Shown in pieces: positions 59,131 through 64,000 of a stretch of 64,000 nt of DNA. Below the pieces are notes generated by a model. The model did not search any database and had not been told where the DNA came from. It saw only the letters and a list, made by a program, of their open reading frames with translations. The position numbers and the translations under genes are program-made. Positions within the stretch are counted from its first letter, which is position 1, and every line of letters begins with the position of its first letter. This DNA is from Demequina silvatica (lineage in GTDB: Bacteria > Actinomycetota > Actinomycetes > Actinomycetales > Demequinaceae), in NCBI RefSeq assembly GCF_000971215.1, contig NZ_BBMA01000006.1, positions 228,965 through 292,964 on the forward strand, read 5' to 3'.

Positions 59131-60468
59131 ATGCAGAGACTCACCACCCGAGGCACCGCCGTAGCGGCGACCTGCCTCCTCATGACCGCGGCGGCCACCG
59201 CCACTGCGGCGGCAGACAGCGGCGGCACGATCGACGCCACCGTGGTCGACGCCACGCTGATCACCGAGGTCACACCGCTCGGCTATCAGGTGGCGGCCGT
59301 GGCGGTCGAATACGACCGCGAGCTCAAACTCGGCGGCGCCGGTGTCGACGCCGACGCGTTCGACGTCGACGTGAACCTCGCCGCGGTGGGCGCGCCCGGC
59401 ATCTCCGGGGACCGGACCGTGATCGACGCTTACACCGCCGCCTCGCCTGAGATCACGGGCAAGCAGCGCGCCGGGCGGTACGTGATCCTCGAGCTCCAGC
59501 TCGACGAGGCGACGTCGGCGGGCACCTACAACGACGGCACGTTCACGCAGTTCTACGACCTCGACGGGGGCTACACCGTCACCCAGACCGGCGACATCGG
59601 CAAGCGCAACCACGTGGTGCCCGCGCAGCCGGATGTCGTGGTCGCCAACTCCGCACACCTCGACCCGATCACGGACCAGTACGCCGCAGGAACGCTCGCC
59701 TCCGCCGCAGGACCGGAGATCAACTACCGCTCGTACTCACCCGACACCAAGCCCGGCAAGAAGTACCCGCTCGTCGTGACGCTCCACGGGTTCGGCGAGA
59801 GCGGGTCGAACAACTTCAGCCAGATCGCGGGCAACCAGATCTCGACGGCCTTCGCCGACCCGGCGCGCCAGAAGTCGGACCCCGCCTACGTCCTCTCCCC
59901 GCAGGCGGAGCCCTTCAACCCCGCGAAGGGCGCCTGGTGGGCGCCCTCGATGCAGGCGGCCGTGATCGAGCTGGTCGAGACCTTCATCGCAGAGCACCCC
60001 GACGTCGACACGTCTCGCGTCTACCTCACGGGCCTGTCCATGGGCTCGTACGGTTCGTGGGGCATCCTCACTCAGCGCAGCGACCTGTTCGCCGGCGCGG
60101 TGGTGGTGTGCGGCGCCGGCAATGAGGCCGCCGCCGTGGCGGAGCTCGCGGACTTCCCGATCTGGGCGATCCACTCCGTCGACGACTTCGTGGTCGCCTA
60201 CGACGCACCGGGCTCGGACTACCGAATCTTCCAGGGCGTCGAGGCCGCTGGAGAGCCCGTGACCTGGGCGGAGTGGTCCGGCCTGCTGTCCGACCGCGAG
60301 CAGGAGGCCCTCGCCAAGGATGCGGTCCAGGAGGCCCGCCGCACCGGCAGCGAGCACATCTTCTGGACCATCCCGGAGGGCACCACGCCGCTGTTCAGCC
60401 ACGGCGCATGGATCCCCACGTACACGAACGACGTGATCCTCGACTGGTTGTTCGACCAGCAGGCCTAG
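59131..60468 (+). CDS. Secreted alpha/beta hydrolase (carbohydrate-esterase-like)
   Basis: 445-residue exported enzyme. Sec signal residues 1-about 29 (A-T-A-A-A cleavage). An N-terminal beta-rich domain (about 30-180) precedes an alpha/beta hydrolase domain with oxyanion loop T-L-H-G-F-G-E-S (about 216), nucleophile elbow G-L-S-M-G-S (about 304), acid H-S-V-D-D (about 350), and catalytic His in F-S-H-G-A-W (about 425). It resembles PHB-depolymerase/acetyl-xylan or feruloyl esterase-like proteins attached to plant polysaccharide clusters. The ATG follows GAGGAGC. Not in an operon; a terminator follows. Confidence 0.83.
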   Translation: MQRLTTRGTAVAATCLLMTAAATATAAADSGGTIDATVVDATLITEVTPLGYQVAAVAVEYDRELKLGGAGVDADAFDVDVNLAAVGAPGISGDRTVIDAYTAASPEITGKQRAGRYVILELQLDEATSAGTYNDGTFTQFYDLDGGYTVTQTGDIGKRNHVVPAQPDVVVANSAHLDPITDQYAAGTLASAAGPEINYRSYSPDTKPGKKYPLVVTLHGFGESGSNNFSQIAGNQISTAFADPARQKSDPAYVLSPQAEPFNPAKGAWWAPSMQAAVIELVETFIAEHPDVDTSRVYLTGLSMGSYGSWGILTQRSDLFAGAVVVCGAGNEAAAVAELADFPIWAIHSVDDFVVAYDAPGSDYRIFQGVEAAGEPVTWAEWSGLLSDREQEALAKDAVQEARRTGSEHIFWTIPEGTTPLFSHGAWIPTYTNDVILDWLFDQQA

Positions 60469-60476
60469 GGACCGCA

Positions 60477-60516
60477 CGAGGCGCGGGGGCCGGAGCGGTC
60501 CCGCCCCCGCGCCTCG
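60477..60516. terminator. Bidirectional hairpin terminator
   Basis: A 14-bp perfect stem (60477-60490 with 60503-60516) between the secreted hydrolase and the convergent RibD-like gene. A near-copy of the 12-mer (CCGCATCGTCCCTCC) lies just beyond at 60533. Confidence 0.75.
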
Positions 60517-60560
60517 ACGCGAACCCGGCCGCCGCATCGTCCCTCCGGAACACCGCGGAC

Positions 60561-61118
60561 CTAGAGCACCGCGTACCTCAGCAGCACCGTCCCGTCGGAG
60601 AACACCCGCTGCTCGAGCAGCGACAACTGCAGCCGCACGCCGTCCGGCAGCGCGCGCCGGCCCCCACCGACGGTCACGGGCGCGACGGCGAGCACGATCT
60701 CGTCCACCAGCCCCGCGGCGATCGCCTGGCCCGCGAGCTCCGGCCCCCCGATGTCCAGGTCCCGATCCGCGCCCGCCTTGAGCGCCGCGACCTCGGCCGG
60801 GTCGAACTCCCGCACGATCCGCGCCCGCGGAACCCCCGCATCGTCCAGCGTCCGCGAGTAGACCACGGTGTCCGAGTCGATCCAGGCGTCCGCGAAGCGC
60901 TGGTACAGCGGCGTGATCTCGGGGTCTGCGGCCATCTCGTGCCAGACCGCCATCACCTCGTGCATCTTGCGGCCGTACAGGTGCGTGCCGACGGTCGCCT
61001 CGAGGTCCGCGAACCAGTCGTGGAGCTCGTCGACGGGCTCGGTGAAGTCGAAGCCCCCGTCCGCGTCCTCGTAGTAGCCGTCGAGCGAGCAGTTGATCGC
61101 GTAGATGAGCTTGGCCAT
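60561..61118 (-). CDS. Dihydrofolate reductase / RibD C-terminal-like reductase
   Basis: 185-residue protein of the RibD C-terminal domain family (DHFR fold). N-terminal A-I-N-C-S-L-D-G-Y-Y (about 7-16), Y-G-R-K-M-H-E near residue 49, and I-G-G-P-E-L-A-G-Q (about 121) correspond to the NADPH-binding elements. Such stand-alone proteins are common in actinobacteria and reduce unknown substrates. The ATG at 61118 has GGGAG upstream; no signal peptide. Confidence 0.85.
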   Translation of the reverse strand: MAKLIYAINCSLDGYYEDADGGFDFTEPVDELHDWFADLEATVGTHLYGRKMHEVMAVWHEMAADPEITPLYQRFADAWIDSDTVVYSRTLDDAGVPRARIVREFDPAEVAALKAGADRDLDIGGPELAGQAIAAGLVDEIVLAVAPVTVGGGRRALPDGVRLQLSLLEQRVFSDGTVLLRYAVL

Positions 61119-61175
61119 GGCGGAGGCTCCCTTCCCCTGGTCACGGTAACCCGCGGGCCGTCCTAGGGTGGGCTC

Positions 61176-62024
61176 ATGACCCTTCCTCACCTCACGCTCA
61201 ACGACGGCCACACTGTTCCTGCGATCGGATTCGGCACGTACCCCCTGGTAGGCGACCAGGGTGGGCGCGCGGTCCTGTCGGCGCTCGAGCACGGCTACCG
61301 GCTCCTCGACTCCGCGGTGAACTACGAGAACGAGGGCATCGTGGGCCGCGCCCTGCGCGACTTCCTGCGCGAGTCCGGCGTCCCGCGCGGAGAGGTGACG
61401 GTGCAGACCAAGCTGCCCGGACGCCATCACGACCTCGAGCGCGCCGTCGCGTCCGGAGAGGAATCCCGCGCGCGCCTGGGCGTGGACCGGATCGACGTCA
61501 TGCTCATCCACTGGCCCAACCCGATCACCGGCAAGTACAAGGAGGCGTGGCGCGCGCTCGTGGAGCTGCGCGAGCGCGGCGTGGTGCGGTCGATCGGCGT
61601 CTCAAACTTCAACGAGCGCCTGCTCGACGAGATCATCGCCGACTCCGGCGTGACCCCCGCCATCAACCAGGTCGAGCTGCACCCCTACTTCCCTCAGACG
61701 TCACTGCTCGCGAAGCACGCCGAGCTCGGGATCGTCACGCAGGCATGGAGCCCGCTCGGCAAGCGCCAGGCGCCGTACGGCGAGCCCGTGGTGGTCGCCG
61801 CCGCTTCCCGGCTGGGGGTCACCCCCGCCCAGGTGATCCTGCGCTGGCACCTCGAGCGCGGCTCGCTGCCGCTTCCCAAGTCCGCGACGCCGTCACGCCA
61901 GGTGGAGAACCTGTCCGTCGCCGACTTCTCGCTGCTGCCCGAGGAGGTCGAGGCGATCACCGCGCTCGGCCGCGCGGACGGCCGCCTCTTCGACGGCGAC
62001 CCCGAGACGCACGAGGAGATGTAG
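61176..62024 (+). CDS. Aldo/keto reductase
   Basis: 282-residue (beta/alpha)8 NADPH-dependent reductase. The catalytic tetrad is visible: Asp and Tyr in L-D-S-A-V-N-Y-E-N (about 46-54), Lys in V-Q-T-K-L-P (about 78), and His in L-I-H-W-P-N-P (about 110). G-V-S-N-F-N (about 144) and P-K-S-A-T-P-S-R (about 233) bind cofactor. Typical of the 2,5-diketo-gluconate reductase-like branch. Monocistronic, followed by a strong hairpin made of the 12-mer repeat. Confidence 0.92.
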   Translation: MTLPHLTLNDGHTVPAIGFGTYPLVGDQGGRAVLSALEHGYRLLDSAVNYENEGIVGRALRDFLRESGVPRGEVTVQTKLPGRHHDLERAVASGEESRARLGVDRIDVMLIHWPNPITGKYKEAWRALVELRERGVVRSIGVSNFNERLLDEIIADSGVTPAINQVELHPYFPQTSLLAKHAELGIVTQAWSPLGKRQAPYGEPVVVAAASRLGVTPAQVILRWHLERGSLPLPKSATPSRQVENLSVADFSLLPEEVEAITALGRADGRLFDGDPETHEEM

Positions 62025-62026
62025 GA

Positions 62027-62079
62027 GGGACGATGCGCGGGCCGGGTCCTCCGACGAGGCCCGGCCCGCGCATCGTGCC
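62027..62079. terminator. Terminator hairpin built from an inverted pair of the 12-mer
   Basis: An exact 12-mer GGGACGATGCGC (62027-62038) faces a one-mismatch inverted copy GCGCATCGTGCC (62068-62079). The perfect 17-bp stem pairs 62030-62046 with 62060-62076, loop 13 nt, between the convergent aldo/keto reductase and DoxX genes, three bases after the reductase stop. Confidence 0.8.
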
Positions 62080-62083
62080 GAGG

Positions 62084-62449
62084 CTAGAGGACCTCGATGA
62101 AGCCCAGGACCGCGGAGGCGGCAGCGACTGCGCCGAGGACGATCGTCGGGACGAGGGGCTCGCTGCGACGCGCGTGCACCACGGTCGCGCCGATCATGGT
62201 GACCAGAAGGCCCACCGACGCGAGCGGCGTCAGGATGGGCGCGACGTCCGTGACGACCGGGGCGATGAGGCCCACCGCGGCGAGGAGCTGGGTCGCGCCG
62301 ATCGCCTTGACGGCCCCGTCGCTGAAGTCCTCGGTCCAGCCCATGCCCTTCTCCTGAAGCGTGGCACGCGGGGTGGACACCTTCATGCTGCCGGCGGCGG
62401 CGAACACGAGGGCGAGGATCGCGTTGACGATCCAGAGGGCGATCAGCAT
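62084..62449 (-). CDS. DoxX-like membrane protein
   Basis: 121-residue protein with four hydrophobic segments, of the DoxX-like family. It shows A-G-S-M-K-V near residue 20, G-W-T-E-D-F-S near 37, and G-A-T-Q-L-L-A-A-V-G near 51. The ATG at 62449 begins the first membrane helix; it is divergent from an HxlR regulator, a frequent pair. DoxX relatives join oxidative-stress membrane complexes; the exact role here is unknown. Confidence 0.85.
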   Translation of the reverse strand: MLIALWIVNAILALVFAAAGSMKVSTPRATLQEKGMGWTEDFSDGAVKAIGATQLLAAVGLIAPVVTDVAPILTPLASVGLLVTMIGATVVHARRSEPLVPTIVLGAVAAASAVLGFIEVL

Positions 62450-62486
62450 GGGAACTCTTCTCTGCGGGCGCCGCCCGCGACATTGG

Positions 62487-62513
62487 TTACGATGAGTAAG
62501 CAACACCATGGTG
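62487..62513. promoter_or_regulatory. Operator-like palindromes in the DoxX/HxlR divergent region
   Basis: TTAC-GATGA-GTAA (62487-62499) and the perfect CACCATGGTG (62504-62513) lie between the two divergent genes, where HxlR regulators normally bind. Confidence 0.45.
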
Positions 62514-62573
62514 CGTGACTGTTGACGCGTCCACAAAAGGCACATGCGTGTGCGTGACCCCGTTGGAGGCGGC

Positions 62574-62972
62574 GTGAGCCTGGTCGACGAACCCCTCACC
62601 ACCTACGAGAGCGCCTGCTCCGGCGTCACCGCGGACACGCAGGCCGCGATCCGGGACGTGCTCAACCGCATCGGCGACAAGTGGTCGCTCCTGGTGATCG
62701 CGACGCTCGGAGAGCGCACACTGCGCTTCGGAGAGGTGCAGGCGCACGTGCCGGGCATCTCGCAGCGCATGCTCACGCTGACCTTGCGTCAGCTCGAGCG
62801 CGATGGCCTGGTGCGCCGCGAGGTGTTCGCCGAGGTGCCGCCGCGCGTCGAGTATGCGCTGACGCCACGGGGCGCGACGCTGATCACGCCCGCGAGCGCG
62901 CTCGCCGAATGGGCGATCGGGCACTACCCGGGGATCCTCGCGAGCCGCGCGGAGTATGACGCGCGCGGGTAG
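62574..62972 (+). CDS. HxlR-family transcriptional regulator
   Basis: 132-residue winged-helix regulator. Conserved: a Cys near residue 15 (S-A-C-S-G-V), I-G-D-K-W-S-L-L-V-I (about 34-43), F-G-E-V-Q-A-H-V-P-G-I-S-Q-R-M-L, and the wing V-E-Y-A-L-T-P-R-G. GTG at 62574 is preferred because GGAGG sits at normal spacing; an ATG at 62544 would add ten residues. It probably controls the divergent DoxX gene in response to oxidants or aldehydes. Confidence 0.87.
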   Translation: MSLVDEPLTTYESACSGVTADTQAAIRDVLNRIGDKWSLLVIATLGERTLRFGEVQAHVPGISQRMLTLTLRQLERDGLVRREVFAEVPPRVEYALTPRGATLITPASALAEWAIGHYPGILASRAEYDARG

Positions 62973-62999
62973 GCGGCCCGCGCATCGTCCTCCTGGCCC

Positions 63000-63803
63000 C
63001 TATCCGGCGGTCGCGTCCTGCTCCGCCTCCATCTGGGCGTTGAAGTCGCGCTTGCTCGACTGCCAGCCGTCCTCGTTCATACCGGTGCGCCAGTAGCCCG
63101 AGATGGACACCTGCGCGCGCGGGACGCCGAGCTCGTTGAAGAGGTGGCGGCGCAGCGGCTTCACCATGTCGGCGTTGCCGTGCACGAAGGCCTCGACAGC
63201 CTCGGGCGCGACGCCGTCCGGGAGTCTCGCCGCCACGACCGCGCGCGTAAGCGCCTCGCCGTAGCCGTCGGCGGGGCCGCGGTGGATCCAGTGGACCCGC
63301 GTGCGTGCGGTGGCGGGCAGCGCCTGCTCCTCCGATGCGTCGGCGACCTCGACGTAGGCCTCCACCCGCGCATCGTCCCTGGTGCTCGCCAGGTTCTCGA
63401 GTGCGGCGGCGATCGCAGGGATCGCCGACTCGTCACCCACGAGGAGGTCGAGGCCGGCCGTGGGGCTCGGCGCCCAGGCGCCGCCGGGGCCCACGAAGCT
63501 GAGCGTGTCGCCCGGCTGCGCGGCGGCGGCCCAGGGGCCGGCGAGGCCCTCGTCGCCGTGGATCACGAAGTCGATCGCGAGCTCCCGCGCGCTCATGTCG
63601 AGGCTGCGGATCGTGTAGGTGCGCGTCACCTCGCCGAACTTCAACTTCACGTAGTGGTCGGTGAAGGTGAGGTCGGGAAGCTCGTCGAGGTCGGGGCCGG
63701 TGAGCGTGACGCGCACCATGCCGGGCGCGAGGCGCTCCGTGCGGGTCACCGTGAGGGTACGGACGGGGCGTGCGGGGCGGCCTTCGGCGCGGGGGTCTGC
63801 CAT
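63000..63803 (-). CDS. Siderophore-interacting protein (FAD-dependent ferric-siderophore reductase)
   Basis: 267-residue SIP-family flavoprotein. The FAD-binding domain has V-K-L-K-F-G (about 52) and R-T-Y-T-I-R-S (about 61-67) with D-F-V-I-H-G-D-E-G-L-A-G-P-W-A (about 77-91). The NADH domain contains V-G-D-E-S-A-I-P-A-I (about 122) and the C-terminal G-Y-W-R-T-G-M-N-E-D motif. It reduces ferric siderophores in the cytoplasm to release iron. An exact 12-mer repeat lies inside (63368-63379). Confidence 0.92.
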   Translation of the reverse strand: MADPRAEGRPARPVRTLTVTRTERLAPGMVRVTLTGPDLDELPDLTFTDHYVKLKFGEVTRTYTIRSLDMSARELAIDFVIHGDEGLAGPWAAAAQPGDTLSFVGPGGAWAPSPTAGLDLLVGDESAIPAIAAALENLASTRDDARVEAYVEVADASEEQALPATARTRVHWIHRGPADGYGEALTRAVVAARLPDGVAPEAVEAFVHGNADMVKPLRRHLFNELGVPRAQVSISGYWRTGMNEDGWQSSKRDFNAQMEAEQDATAG

Positions 63804-63918
63804 CCCAGCATCGTATGCGGAATCGCACGGGATGATGTCATCGCTGGTATATGCATTGCGAGGCGTTTTTCACATCCCTTTTGTCGGGAATGTCAGACCC
63901 CGGTGGTGTGATGGTTCT

Positions 63919-64000
63919 ATGGATGCAGCACACCTGTTCGACGACTTACCCGGCGGCTCTGACGCCGGGTTCGCGTCGGCGTGTGTGGATGCTCGGGTGG
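63919..64000 (+). CDS. Start of a gene cut by the window edge, possibly DUF222/HNH endonuclease family
   Basis: 27 codons are open from ATG 63919 to the edge, beginning M-D-A-A-H-L-F-D-D-L-P. The preceding run (GTCGGGAATGTCAGACCCCGGTGGTGTGATGG) recalls the leader that often precedes DUF222/HNH endonuclease genes in actinobacteria, but too little is visible to be sure. An ATG at 63911 in another frame is the alternative. Confidence 0.35.
   Translation, partial: MDAAHLFDDLPGGSDAGFASACVDARV

Overview
The window is GC-rich, densely coded DNA of an actinomycete type: many GTG starts, four-base ATGA/GTGA overlaps between co-transcribed genes, PadR/permease-prefix and SorC regulators, an FprA-type ferredoxin reductase, and a possible DUF222-like start at the right edge. 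I would place it in the Micrococcales, plant- or soil-associated (inference from gene content only). No insertion sequence, prophage or CRISPR array was seen.

Layout. 0-10.5 kb is ordinary chromosome: the end of an AzlCD exporter, a PadR/permease-prefix pair, VanZ, a tRNA-Lys(TTT), a winged-helix nucleotidyltransferase, DNA polymerase IV, LysE, a YecM-like protein and SnoaL. From about 10.6 to 60.5 kb almost every transcription unit concerns glycosides or pentoses. In order: a SorC-RibB-GH1 operon divergent from a secreted DUF1593 (Sde182, nucleoside-hydrolase-like) protein; an unrelated MarR/OYE/NmrA patch; a ribose-type ABC importer (DUF2291-ATPase-permease-binding protein) divergent from ribokinase-RbsD; a second SorC; a kinase-isomerase-split transketolase operon whose composition matches the described D-apiose/apulose transketolase route; a nucleoside-hydrolase-led MalEFG-type importer operon divergent from a LacI regulator; then a stress patch (HxlR, SDR, FprA, superoxide dismutase) and a TPP-riboswitch-controlled thiamine-precursor importer; a second secreted DUF1593 protein; a second nucleoside hydrolase with a serine hydrolase, divergent from TetR; and a Dpp-type oligosaccharide importer with GH3 and GH43 enzymes, preceded by a third, apparently cytoplasmic DUF1593 protein divergent from a second TetR. 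A secreted alpha/beta hydrolase follows. 60.5-64 kb is again ordinary (RibD-like reductase, aldo/keto reductase, DoxX, HxlR, siderophore-interacting protein).

Reading the genes together, my main hypothesis is a multi-operon furanoside-scavenging system. Secreted DUF1593 proteins act outside the cell, ABC importers take up released sugars or small glycosides, cytoplasmic nucleoside-hydrolase-fold enzymes plus GH3/GH43 split them, and the pentoses (ribose, and probably apiose) enter metabolism through ribokinase/RbsD and the kinase-isomerase-transketolase operon. Three of the units share a 16-bp operator-like palindrome (consensus CATTCGCTAGCGAATG).

A second, unrelated signal is a 12-mer, GGGACGATGCGC, found 12 times exactly. 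It occurs equally in both orientations, inside and outside genes, once as an inverted pair forming a probable terminator, and is sparse in the accessory middle of the window. That is the distribution expected of a DNA-uptake-like sequence.
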